Source: Nocardia sp. NRRL S-836 (GTDB taxonomy: Bacteria; Actinomycetota; Actinomycetes; Mycobacteriales; Pseudonocardiaceae). From it: 64,000 nt of DNA. The position numbers were made by a program, and so were the translations under genes. Shown here piece after piece: positions 20,067-27,783 of the stretch. The notes under the pieces are model-generated. The model made no database searches. It was given only the letters and a program-made list of their open reading frames with translations, and was not told the origin of the DNA. The stretch spans positions 62,001 to 126,000 of the forward strand of contig NZ_LGDY01000114.1 in the NCBI RefSeq assembly GCF_001279525.1, written 5' to 3'. Position 1 is the first letter of the stretch. Every line of letters begins with the position of its first letter.

Positions 20067-20818
20067 GCCGCCACCTCTTCCCGCATGTACGCCAGCGCGA
20101 GCTTGCTGAGCCGTTCCAGCCCCGGCTGCCCGGCGTGCGCGCGCAGCAGCTCGTCCACGTCACCGGCGAGCCTGACCCGGCCGTCGGTCAGCAGCACCAG
20201 GTGGTCGCACACGTCTTCGAGCTCCGCCAGCACGTGGGACGACAGCACCACCGTGATCCCCTGCCCCCGGCACTCCCGCACGAGGGTGTCCAGCACGGTC
20301 TCGCGCGCCAGCGGGTCGAGGTCGGCGAGCGGTTCGTCCAGCACCAGCAACCGCGGCCGCTTGCCCAGCGCCAGCGCCAGCGCGACCCGCGTGCGCTGCC
20401 CGCCCGACAACGTGCCGACCTTCGCGTGGAACGGCACCTGTGCCCGTTCGACCAGCTCCTCGGCGTACGCCTGGTCCCACGTGGGGTTGGCGGTGCGGCC
20501 GTACCTGAGCATCTCGGTGACCGTGAACTGCGGGTACAACGGCTTCGCCTGCGTCAGGAACGCCACGGCGGGGTGCATGCCACGCCCGTTCGGCACGTCG
20601 CCGAAGACGCTGATCCGCCCCGTCGTCGGCCGGAGCAGCCCGGTGACCATGCTCATCAGCGTGCTCTTGCCGGCCCCGTTCGGCCCGACGAGCGCCACCA
20701 CTCGGCCCGCGGGGACCGTGAGCGTGCAGTCGCGCAACGCCCAGCCCCGCGGGTACTTCTTCCCCAGGTCCTCCGCCACGACGGGCGGATGCTGCCTCTC
20801 TCCCATGTGGACGACCAT
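20063..20818 (-). CDS. ABC transporter ATP-binding protein
   Basis: A 251-residue ATPase. Walker A is GPNGAGKST (about residues 44-52), the signature is LSGGQ (LSGGQRTRVALALAL), and Walker B is LLVLDEPLADLD. It is the first gene of the leftward ATPase-permease-GntR-ATPase operon. The ATG at 20818 has a GAAAGGG ribosome site inside the right arm of a perfect 14-bp dyad immediately upstream; an alternative ATG lies at 20806. It pairs with the permease at 19101-20066. Confidence 0.92.
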   Translation of the reverse strand: MVVHMGERQHPPVVAEDLGKKYPRGWALRDCTLTVPAGRVVALVGPNGAGKSTLMSMVTGLLRPTTGRISVFGDVPNGRGMHPAVAFLTQAKPLYPQFTVTEMLRYGRTANPTWDQAYAEELVERAQVPFHAKVGTLSGGQRTRVALALALGKRPRLLVLDEPLADLDPLARETVLDTLVRECRGQGITVVLSSHVLAELEDVCDHLVLLTDGRVRLAGDVDELLRAHAGQPGLERLSKLALAYMREEVAA

Positions 20819-20820
20819 AG

Positions 20821-20852
20821 CACCCTTTCACTAGTTACCTAGTGAAAGGGTG
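20821..20852. promoter_or_regulatory. Perfect 14-bp inverted repeat, candidate GntR operator of the ABC operon
   Basis: A 32-base element (arms 20821-20834 and 20839-20852, 4-base TTAC centre) ends two bases before the ATPase start. The core is ACTAG-TTAC-CTAGT. The arm nearest the gene also carries its ribosome site, so the element could act as repressor operator, as an RNA hairpin hiding the ribosome site, or both. A plain terminator for the upstream gene is less likely because no T-tract follows. Confidence 0.6.
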
Positions 20853-20884
20853 CTGAGGTGTCGTCGGTGCTGGTCAGCGCGGTG

Positions 20885-21322
20885 TCAGCTCTTGCCCTTC
20901 GCCAGCGCGCCGAGCCGTTGCAGCGTCTCGCGGTTGCGCGGGGTCAGCAGCGCGTCCTGCACGAAGGCCGGCATGAACGCCGACGGGCCGCGCACCACGT
21001 TCTCCGTCATCCGCACCTCCGTCACCGACTCCGAGCGCGCGAGGAGCGTGAACGTGATGCGGGCGGCACCGGCGGGCCACAGCCGCGCGTCCAGCTCCAG
21101 CAGCCGCCTGGGCTCGCAGGTGACCACCCCGGTGGTGTCGGAGATGGTCAGCGGCCACGGCCCGACGCTGTGGTGGATGCGCGTGCCGGGCGACGGCCAG
21201 CCGGCGTCGACGTCACGGATGTGCGAGGCGCCGACGACCCACGCCGCGTAGGACCAGCCGTCGGCGAGCAGTGCCCACACCGTGTCGATGGGGGCTTCAA
21301 CGTCCAGGGAAACTTCAGCCAC
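20885..21322 (-). CDS. SRPBCC family protein (polyketide cyclase/START-like)
   Basis: A 145-residue helix-grip fold protein. The N-terminus (VSLDVEAPIDTVWALLADGW) is the typical SRPBCC beginning, followed by the antiparallel strands and a long C-terminal helix. Residues GTRIHHSVGPWPL sit in the strand that lines the ligand cavity. These proteins bind hydrophobic ligands or act as cyclases; there is no catalytic motif to choose a role. It is followed on the same strand by the ABC operon (66-base gap). Confidence 0.8.
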   Translation of the reverse strand: MAEVSLDVEAPIDTVWALLADGWSYAAWVVGASHIRDVDAGWPSPGTRIHHSVGPWPLTISDTTGVVTCEPRRLLELDARLWPAGAARITFTLLARSESVTEVRMTENVVRGPSAFMPAFVQDALLTPRNRETLQRLGALAKGKS

Positions 21323-21391
21323 GCAGACCAGGTACCCCCAAATCGGGAAGCGATGCGCCGGGCGCCCCGGAGGTGGCCGGCGGTGAGCCGC

Positions 21392-22156
21392 TCACCCCGC
21401 CGAGTGGGATCCGGCCAGCGACGCCACGAACCTGACGAACCCCTCCGGGTCCTCGCAGGACGCGGACTGCTGCAGGACCACGCTCGTCGCGCCCGCCTCG
21501 GCCACCGACGCCACGAGGTCCGTGACGAACGCGCGGTCACGCGAGTCCGTCTCCACGTAGACGACCACCGGGTGCTCGCGGGAGGACCGGACCAGCCGGA
21601 TCCGCTCCAGGTCGGCCGTGGAGTCCAGGATCGTGCCGTCGCCGATCTCACCGGCCAGTTCCAGCGTCTTGAGCCCGAGCCCGCCGACGTGGACCGGCAC
21701 CGGAGCGGCGGGCGGCCAGTCCAGTGCGACGTCGGTCAGGGTGACGTACCGGCCGGCCACGGTGACCCGTTCGCCCGCCAGCAGGGCCTTCAGCGCGCCG
21801 GTGTACTCGCGCAGCAACGTCAGCGGCGACGACACCCGTGCGCCGACCTGGCCCATCCAGTCCTGCACGCCGTGGCCGACGCCGATCGTGACGCGGCCGG
21901 GGAACATCCGCTCCAGCGTCGCGGTCTCCATCGCGGTCAGCGCGACGTTGCGCAACGGCACCGGCAGCAGGCCGACACCGACCTTGAGCCGCTCGGTCCA
22001 GGCCAGGGCGGCGGAGGCGGCCGCGATGCCGCTCTCCAGGAAGCAGTCCTCCCACAGCCACAGCGAGTCCAACCCGGACTCCTCGGCGGCGAGGACCACC
22101 GGGCGCAGGCGTTCGGGCGGGAGCTGGGGCCGGTAGACGGCGCCGAGTGTGATCAC
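21392..22156 (-). CDS. LLM class flavin-dependent oxidoreductase
   Basis: A 254-residue luciferase-like monooxygenase (TIM-barrel, FMN or F420 dependent). Recognisable blocks are AEESGLDSLWLWED near the N-terminus, the TERLKVGVGLLPVPLRN strand, the FPGRVTIGVGHG block, and the C-terminal VGGLGLKTLELAGEIGDGTIL. The protein is somewhat short for the family (300-350 is usual). The GTG at 22156 gives the usual beginning (ITLGAVYRP); the frame is open to 22192. Substrate unknown. Confidence 0.82.
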   Translation of the reverse strand: MITLGAVYRPQLPPERLRPVVLAAEESGLDSLWLWEDCFLESGIAAASAALAWTERLKVGVGLLPVPLRNVALTAMETATLERMFPGRVTIGVGHGVQDWMGQVGARVSSPLTLLREYTGALKALLAGERVTVAGRYVTLTDVALDWPPAAPVPVHVGGLGLKTLELAGEIGDGTILDSTADLERIRLVRSSREHPVVVYVETDSRDRAFVTDLVASVAEAGATSVVLQQSASCEDPEGFVRFVASLAGSHSAG

Positions 22157-22202
22157 CCGACAAGTACTACCGGTCCCGGCCGCCGCGCTCAACCGGCCCT
22201 GG

Positions 22203-22673
22203 TCAGCAGCCGCAGTTGTAGTAGGTCACGTCCCAGTGGTTCGACTCGAGGTAGTAGACGTTGCCCGCGTTCGACTTCCACTTGTTCCCGCCGATGGACG
22301 AGAACCGGGACTTGATGTAGTTGGTGACGCAGCTCGACAGCGAGTAGTCCAGCTTGTAGCCGTTCCAGTGCGAGTAGGTGCCGGACGCGTGCCCGGTCTC
22401 CGTGCCGCCGCTGATGTTCAGCGCACAGCCCGACGCGCTCTTGAACGTCTTGGCACCGGCGATGGTCGCCTGGTTGACCTGCTCGAACGAGGTGCAGTTC
22501 GAACGGTTGCGGTCACTGCAGCCACCGCTGGAGGACCACGTGATCCCGGCCGCGCGCAGCTGCGCGGTCGCCTGCGAGTGCGTGTACTTGGCCGGGGCCG
22601 CCGATGCGACCGACGTGCCCATCAGGAGTGCGGCGAACATCGCGACCACCGCGGCGATCGTGCGTACGAACAT
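22203..22673 (-). CDS. Small secreted M15-like metallopeptidase candidate
   Basis: A 156-residue secreted protein with a Sec signal peptide (residues 1-26, cleavage after ASA). The mature part has the M15 zinc-peptidase ligands in the right spacing: His102 and Asp109 in an SHxxGxxxD motif, then Glu143 and His146 in ExxHWD. A Cys-rich pattern (seven cysteines including the last residues NCGC) suggests disulfides. M15 enzymes are D-Ala-D-Ala carboxypeptidases or peptidoglycan endopeptidases; this protein is smaller than most, and the assignment rests on these motifs only. AAGGAGAG precedes the ATG. It is divergent from the NlpC/P60-like gene at 22808. Confidence 0.65.
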   Translation of the reverse strand: MFVRTIAAVVAMFAALLMGTSVASAAPAKYTHSQATAQLRAAGITWSSSGGCSDRNRSNCTSFEQVNQATIAGAKTFKSASGCALNISGGTETGHASGTYSHWNGYKLDYSLSSCVTNYIKSRFSSIGGNKWKSNAGNVYYLESNHWDVTYYNCGC

Positions 22674-22807
22674 GCTCTCTCCTTATGCCCGAGAATGCGG
22701 CGAAGCTAGGCAGGAGCGGTAAAGGCACGCCTAAACCGGCGTTTGGCCGTTCTTTGGCGGGGTGCGCGACAGTCCGGTCAACGTCGAGCAAGATCGGAGC
22801 GACAACC

Positions 22808-23353
22808 ATGCGCATTCGCCACGCCGTCGCGGCGACCGCACTCTCGCTGGGGCTGCTGGGTGGCCTGAGCGGTATCGCCCAGGCCGCGCCGGAGGGCAGC
22901 GAGTCCGTCGGCGTCGAGCAGGTCGAGGCCCTCGACGCGAGCTACGGCGGCACGATCACCCGTGCCGAGGTCGTCAAGCGCGCCAAGGACTGGTGGGACC
23001 GCAAGATCCCGTACTCGCAGTCCGCCTACGCCTACGACATCAACAAGGGCAAGAAGTACCGCACGGACTGCTCCGGCTTCGTGTCCATGGCGTGGAAGCT
23101 GACGACCAGCCGCACCACGTCCACTTTGGACGAGGTCGCCACGAAGATCGCCTGGGCCAACCTCAAGCCCGGCGACATGATCCTGCGCAACGGCCACGTG
23201 AAACTGTTCGAGAAGTGGGCGAACACCGCCCACACCTCCGTGTGGATCTACGAGGAGGGCAGCACCGCCACCGACATGGACCACGAGACCGTGACGATCG
23301 CGACGCTCAAGTCCGGCGGCTACGCCCCGTGGAAGTACAAGAAGATCAGCTGA
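22808..23353 (+). CDS. Secreted NlpC/P60-like cysteine hydrolase
   Basis: A 181-residue secreted protein. The signal peptide covers residues 1-27 (ends AQA). The papain-like NlpC/P60 signature is present: Cys88 in DCSGFV, followed by a His130 in the NGHVKLFEKW segment; the third polar residue lies near WIYEEGS. Such proteins cut peptidoglycan cross-links, usually D-Glu-meso-DAP. No SH3 or LysM binding domain is attached. The ATG at 22808 is the only sensible start. Its stop overlaps the convergent SARP gene by eight bases. It sits back to back with a second small secreted hydrolase-like gene. Confidence 0.78.
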   Translation: MRIRHAVAATALSLGLLGGLSGIAQAAPEGSESVGVEQVEALDASYGGTITRAEVVKRAKDWWDRKIPYSQSAYAYDINKGKKYRTDCSGFVSMAWKLTTSRTTSTLDEVATKIAWANLKPGDMILRNGHVKLFEKWANTAHTSVWIYEEGSTATDMDHETVTIATLKSGGYAPWKYKKIS

Positions 23354-26174
23354 TCGCGAGCGACCACTGAGCAGGCCACTGGCGCACCTCGCCCGACTCG
23401 CGGGTGCCCAGTCGCCGGAACAGTGCGGCCGCCTCGTCCCAGCAGCGGTCCGCGCCTGCGGCGTCCCCCCGGCAGGCGTGGGCCGCACCCAGGTCCCGCA
23501 ACGTCCTGGCGCGCCACAGGTGCAGGCCCAGGTCGGTCCACGCCGTGAGCGCCTCGGTCAGCACCGGCACCGCGCCGGCGTGGTCGCCCCGGGCCAGCCG
23601 CCACTCCCCCAGCGTGCGGCGCACCAGCGCCTCGCCGAACCGGTCGCCGACGTCGCGGCAGCCCTCCAGCGCGGTGGCCAGCAGCTCCCGCGCCGGGCCG
23701 AACTCGCCCTTGCGCAGCAACACCTTCGCCCACGCCTGGGCGGTGTAGCAGCCGAGCAGCTCGTCACCGGTGCCCGCGACCATCTCGTGAGCGCGCACGA
23801 CGTGCTCCTCGGCCAGGTCCAGCTCGCCGCGGGCCCGGTGCACGAGCCCGACCCCGCGGGCGGCGAGCGCCTCACCCCGGCGGCTGTTCGCCTTGCGGTA
23901 GGCGGTTTCGGCCTCGTGCAACGTGTCGAGCGCCTGCTCGTCGCGGCCCAGCTCCCGCTGCACCGAGCCGATTCCGTACAACGCGTGCGCCACGCCCTCG
24001 TGGTCGTTGCCCGCCAGCAGCTCCCGCGCGCGGCCGAGTGCTTCGAGCGCGCACGGGTACTCGCCGAGGTCACGGCAGACCATGCCGATGCCGTTCATCG
24101 CCACGGCCTCGCCGTGCGTGTCGTTCAGCCCCACGAACAACGTCTGCGCGGTGTCGAACCACGAGCGCGCCTCGACCAGGTTGTCCCGCTTGTAGTGCAT
24201 CTGACCGAGGCTGCACCTCAGCACCGCTTCCAGCCGCACGTCCCCGGCACGCCACACCGCCTCCAGTGCGGCCGTGTGTGTTCGTTCCCAGGCCTCGTAC
24301 CGGTTGCGCAGCCCGAACCACGCGAACACCAGCACCTCGGCCAGCCGCGAGGCGGTGTCCGCGAGCCCCAGCTCCGCCGCGCGTTCCACCAGCCTGACCA
24401 GCACCGACTCCTCGCGCGCGAACCAGGCGTCCTTGTCGGCCGGCCGGGCCGCGGTCGTGACCACGCCCAGCGAGTCCTGCATCCGCGGCACGGCCAGGAA
24501 GAGCTGCTCGGTCAGTCCGTCCACGGTGGAGAGCGCGGCGATCACGGCCCTGCGCACCAGGTCCTCGCGCTCGTGCCGCGGGTCCTCGGCCTCGGCGAGC
24601 TCCCTGGCGTGCAGGCGGACCAGCTCGTGCATGCGGTAGCGGGCGCTGCCGATGACGTCGAGCAGCCGCGCGTCCACGAGCTGGTCGAGCACGTCCTCGT
24701 CGAGCAGGTGCACCCACAGGTAGCTGGGCACCTCGGGCAGGCCGAGGAAGCCGAGCACCCGGTACGCCGCGCGCACGTTGTCGTCCAGGGCGCGGTAGGT
24801 GAGCTCCAGGCTCGACCGCACGGCCAGATCGTCGGCCACGAGCTCATCGAGCCTGCTGCGTTCGTCCGCCAGACGCCGCACGAGCTTCGACACGGGCCAG
24901 TGCGCGCGCCCGGCCAGTCGCGCACCGGTGATGCGCACGGCCAGCGGCAGGTATCCGCACAGCCGCGCGACCTCGGTGGCCTGGTCGGGCTCGGCCGCGA
25001 CCCGGTCGTCACCGAGGATGCGCGCCAGCAGCGTGACCGCCTCCTCGTCGCCCAGCACGTCGAGCGGAACCCGGTGCACGCCCTCCAGCCCGCACAGCCG
25101 GCTGCGGCTGGTGATCAGCGTGAGGCAGCCGGGACTACCGGGCAGCAGCGGCCGCACCTGCGACACGCTCGTGACGCCGTCCAGCACGATCACCACGCGC
25201 CGCCCGCCGACCTGCGCCCGCCACAGCGCCGCGCGTTCCTCCGGGCTCTCCGGGATCCGCTCGCTCGGCACGTCCATCGCGCGCAGCAACGCGTCCAGCG
25301 CACCCGACGGCGAGTGCAGGTCCACGAACAGCTGCCCGTCCGGGTACCGCTCGGCCAGCCGGTGCGCGGCGTGCACCGCGAGCGCCGTCTTGCCCACGCC
25401 CGCGGGCCCCTCGATCCACCACACGCCGCCGTCGTTGTGCAGCAGCCGGTCCAGCTCCGCGGCCCGCCCGGTGAAGTCGCCCGCGTCGCGCGGCAGGTAG
25501 TTGCGCCGCGTGTCACGCGCACCCTCCAGCACGTCGCGGTACAGCTGCTGCAGCTGCTCCCCCGGCTCGACGCCCAGCTCGTCGACGAGCACCCGGCGCG
25601 TCTCGCGGAACACCCGCATCGCGTCCGCCCGCCGCCCGGCCCGCGCCAGCGCGGTCATCAGCTGCCCCCGGAGCCGTTCCGCGAGCGGGTACTCGGCCAC
25701 GAACGCGCCCACCGGGTCGATCAGCTCGGCGTGCCGCCCCAGCGCCAGCTCCACGTCCACCCACGCCTCGGCCGCCGCGAGCCGTTGCACCTCCAGGGTC
25801 TGCGCGAACACCGCCGGCGTGCCGCGCCACAGCTTCAGCGCCTGCGCGAGCAGCTCGGCCTTGACCTTGAGGTCCGCGGTGTCCTGCGCGGTGGCGACGA
25901 GCCGGCGGAAGGCGTGCAGGTCGACGTGCCCCGGCTCGGCGGCCAGCACGTACCCGGCCGCCCGGTGCTCCACCGGCAGCCCGGCCCTGCGCAGGCTGGA
26001 GATGTGCACCTGCAGCGACTTGCGGGCCTGCGGCGGCGGTTGCTCACCCCAGATGAGGTCGATCAGCCGGTCGACGGGCACGATCTTCCCGCACTCGACC
26101 GCCAGCACCGCTAGTATCTGCGCGGGCTTGGGCGGCACCGGCGGCTCGACCGGCCCGAGAATCCTGACTTCCAC
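23346..26174 (-). CDS. AfsR/SARP family regulator: wHTH, BTAD, NB-ARC, TPR
   Basis: A 942-residue regulator. Residues 1-70 form a shortened OmpR-type winged helix (MEVRILGPVEPP, then VECGKIVPVDRLIDLIWGEQ), 85-215 the bacterial transcriptional activation domain (ADAMRVFRETRRVLVDELG at its end), 220-530 an NB-ARC ATPase with P-loop GPAGVGKT (about 262) and the GYLPLAVRI motif, and 600-930 TPR repeats. SARP proteins activate secondary-metabolite or morphological genes. The first 30 residues are shorter than usual for the DNA-binding domain. The kinase-2 strand reads VIVLDGV, with Gly where Asp is common. It starts at a GTG (26174). Confidence 0.92.
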   Translation of the reverse strand: MEVRILGPVEPPVPPKPAQILAVLAVECGKIVPVDRLIDLIWGEQPPPQARKSLQVHISSLRRAGLPVEHRAAGYVLAAEPGHVDLHAFRRLVATAQDTADLKVKAELLAQALKLWRGTPAVFAQTLEVQRLAAAEAWVDVELALGRHAELIDPVGAFVAEYPLAERLRGQLMTALARAGRRADAMRVFRETRRVLVDELGVEPGEQLQQLYRDVLEGARDTRRNYLPRDAGDFTGRAAELDRLLHNDGGVWWIEGPAGVGKTALAVHAAHRLAERYPDGQLFVDLHSPSGALDALLRAMDVPSERIPESPEERAALWRAQVGGRRVVIVLDGVTSVSQVRPLLPGSPGCLTLITSRSRLCGLEGVHRVPLDVLGDEEAVTLLARILGDDRVAAEPDQATEVARLCGYLPLAVRITGARLAGRAHWPVSKLVRRLADERSRLDELVADDLAVRSSLELTYRALDDNVRAAYRVLGFLGLPEVPSYLWVHLLDEDVLDQLVDARLLDVIGSARYRMHELVRLHARELAEAEDPRHEREDLVRRAVIAALSTVDGLTEQLFLAVPRMQDSLGVVTTAARPADKDAWFAREESVLVRLVERAAELGLADTASRLAEVLVFAWFGLRNRYEAWERTHTAALEAVWRAGDVRLEAVLRCSLGQMHYKRDNLVEARSWFDTAQTLFVGLNDTHGEAVAMNGIGMVCRDLGEYPCALEALGRARELLAGNDHEGVAHALYGIGSVQRELGRDEQALDTLHEAETAYRKANSRRGEALAARGVGLVHRARGELDLAEEHVVRAHEMVAGTGDELLGCYTAQAWAKVLLRKGEFGPARELLATALEGCRDVGDRFGEALVRRTLGEWRLARGDHAGAVPVLTEALTAWTDLGLHLWRARTLRDLGAAHACRGDAAGADRCWDEAAALFRRLGTRESGEVRQWPAQWSLAIS

Positions 26175-26196
26175 TGTGCCCCCACCAGTGTTGAAG

Positions 26197-26226
26197 ATTC
26201 ACCATGTTCTGCGCGGCATTGTCAAA
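26197..26226 (-). promoter_or_regulatory. Candidate promoter of the SARP gene
   Basis: Reading leftward, a perfect TTGACA (26226-26221) is followed after 18 bases by GTGAAT (26202-26197), giving a predicted start about 15 bases before the GTG codon. The -10 element is weak, so confidence is moderate. Confidence 0.45.
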
Positions 26227-26352
26227 TTCTGACGTGAGCCTCGTGCACGTGGTTCCACTTCCAGGTGAAGGCCACTCGAATGGACGCAGAAGTCGATGCA
26301 ACCAGACGAAGGTTGTCCACGTCCACGTACCGCGAGTGCTTCTAAATATGAA

Positions 26353-26862
26353 CTATCCTTCTTGTTCGTGCAGGCTCGCTTTCAACCGGCCGAACTCCTC
26401 GGCGAGCGCGGGCAGCTGCCAGTGCGCGTTCAAGCCGCTCGGATTGGGCAACAGCCACACCCTGGCACCGCCCACGGTCTCCTCCTGCGGCCCGACCTGC
26501 GCTTTCTTGCGACCGAAGGCCGCGCGGTAGATCGTCACGCCGAGCACCGCGAGAACCCTCGGTGAATAGGCCCTGACTTTTTCGGTCAGCTCGGCCGCAC
26601 CGGCTTTCATCTCGTCAATTGTTAATTCGTCGGCCCTGGCCGACGGGCGCGCGACGACGTTCGTGATGCCGAGCCCGAGTTCGAGCAGCCCCTCCTGCTC
26701 GGCGGGCGCGAACTGCCGCGGCGTGAACCCGGACAAATACAACGCGGGCCAGAACCGGTTTCCCGGCCGCGCGAAGTGGTGGCCCGTCGCCTCGGACACC
26801 AGGCCGGGGTTGATGCCGCAGAAGAGCACGTCCAGGTTGGGCTTGAGCACGTCACCGATCAC
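26353..26862 (-). CDS. mug: Mismatch-specific G/U DNA glycosylase
   Basis: A 169-residue uracil-DNA glycosylase of the Mug (G:T/U) family. The catalytic GINPG motif (residues 16-20) near the N-terminus and the DNA-intercalating NPSGLN loop near residue 140 are both present, and the length fits the family. It removes uracil or ethenocytosine mispaired with G. The gene is alone on its strand; the 178 bases between its stop and the SARP start are unusually A/T-rich for this region and hold the SARP promoter. Confidence 0.92.
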   Translation of the reverse strand: MIGDVLKPNLDVLFCGINPGLVSEATGHHFARPGNRFWPALYLSGFTPRQFAPAEQEGLLELGLGITNVVARPSARADELTIDEMKAGAAELTEKVRAYSPRVLAVLGVTIYRAAFGRKKAQVGPQEETVGGARVWLLPNPSGLNAHWQLPALAEEFGRLKASLHEQEG

Positions 26863-26934
26863 GCCGCCGAGCCTACGAGCACCACCCCGCGCGGCACGGC
26901 CCGCCTCCCGTCACCGCTCCCGGCGGGGCGGCGG

Positions 26935-27237
26935 TCAGGTCGTCGCGGGTACGCGCGGGCGAGGGGTCCACATCGTGTAGCCGGCCCGGAGCGCGTCCTC
27001 CGGCGAGTGGAAGAACACGTCACCCTTCATCCGCCGGTAGTAGGGCGACTCGGGCGTGTGGAACACCATCGTCCGCGAGTTGGCCTTGATCGCGGGCAGG
27101 GCGGGCTCCTCCATGATCGAGAGGCGTGACTCCTGCTCCGCCGCGCCGCGGGAGCGCATGGTGAGCCAGGTCAGCAGGACGCCCGCGAGGAAGGCACCCG
27201 CGCACAGCAGGAACATCTGCATGAAGAACCCGAACAA
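26935..27237 (-). CDS. Membrane protein with sunset domain (ArfC-like)
   Basis: A 100-residue protein: one membrane span (residues 5-26), then a short soluble domain. The C-terminal half reads MVFHTPESPYY, then DVFFHSPEDALRAGY, the pattern of the so-called sunset domain found in mycobacterial ArfC and related proteins. In mycobacteria ArfABC forms an outer-membrane-associated channel system; the OmpA-like ArfA is missing here. It is the second gene of a two-gene operon, 10 bases after the BON-like gene. The functional link to ArfC is inference from the domain pattern. Confidence 0.65.
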   Translation of the reverse strand: MFGFFMQMFLLCAGAFLAGVLLTWLTMRSRGAAEQESRLSIMEEPALPAIKANSRTMVFHTPESPYYRRMKGDVFFHSPEDALRAGYTMWTPRPRVPATT

Positions 27238-27247
27238 CGAAAGGCTC

Positions 27248-27709
27248 CTAGCCCGTAGTCGTGAAGTCCTCGTCGACCCGCAGATCGGGGGCGGCGGCGC
27301 GCAGGGCGTCGCTCAGGGCGCCCGCGCGCGAGTGGTCGGTGACGTGTGCCGAGGCGATGAGGTGGCCCGGCTGGACGACGGCGGTGAAGTCGATGACCTC
27401 CGCGCCGAGCGCCGCCCGCAGCACCGAGGCCGCCACCGCGGGCGCGACGGGCAGGTGCGCGCCGGCCGACGGGGTGATCATGTCGGTGATGCGGTGCGCC
27501 GCGGTGACCGAGCGCACGGCGTCGACCACCTCCTGGCGTTCGGCCGGGGTGGCGGCACCGGCCAGCACGACCTCGGCCGAGCGCACGGCGAGCACCAGCT
27601 GGGCCGGCTGGGGCTCGGTGGCCGATCCGGCGTGCACCGCGACGCCCACCGAGGCGAGCAGCAGCGGCACGGCGATCGCGCCGAGGAGGACGCGCTGCGG
27701 AAGTTGCAC
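27248..27709 (-). CDS. BON-like membrane protein (ArfB/OmpATb-like)
   Basis: A 153-residue protein. A membrane segment or uncleaved signal lies at residues 8-27, followed by two alpha/beta repeats (about 37-90 and 90-150) that resemble BON folds, as in the N-terminal part of mycobacterial OmpATb. No OmpA-type peptidoglycan-binding domain follows. It starts at a GTG (27709), and the sunset-domain gene lies just downstream. I infer an envelope role; the exact function is unknown. Confidence 0.55.
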   Translation of the reverse strand: MQLPQRVLLGAIAVPLLLASVGVAVHAGSATEPQPAQLVLAVRSAEVVLAGAATPAERQEVVDAVRSVTAAHRITDMITPSAGAHLPVAPAVAASVLRAALGAEVIDFTAVVQPGHLIASAHVTDHSRAGALSDALRAAAPDLRVDEDFTTTG

Positions 27710-27783
27710 CCGCCTGGATTATCTCATCCGGCCGATCGCGTGCCACCGGCTTGAGCCGAACGCCCAGGACACCGCGTCCCAAT

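Noticed and set aside
22762..23370. Overlapping plus-strand frame across the NlpC/P60 gene
   Set aside because: Arg/Gln-rich out-of-frame translation, a shadow of the real gene.
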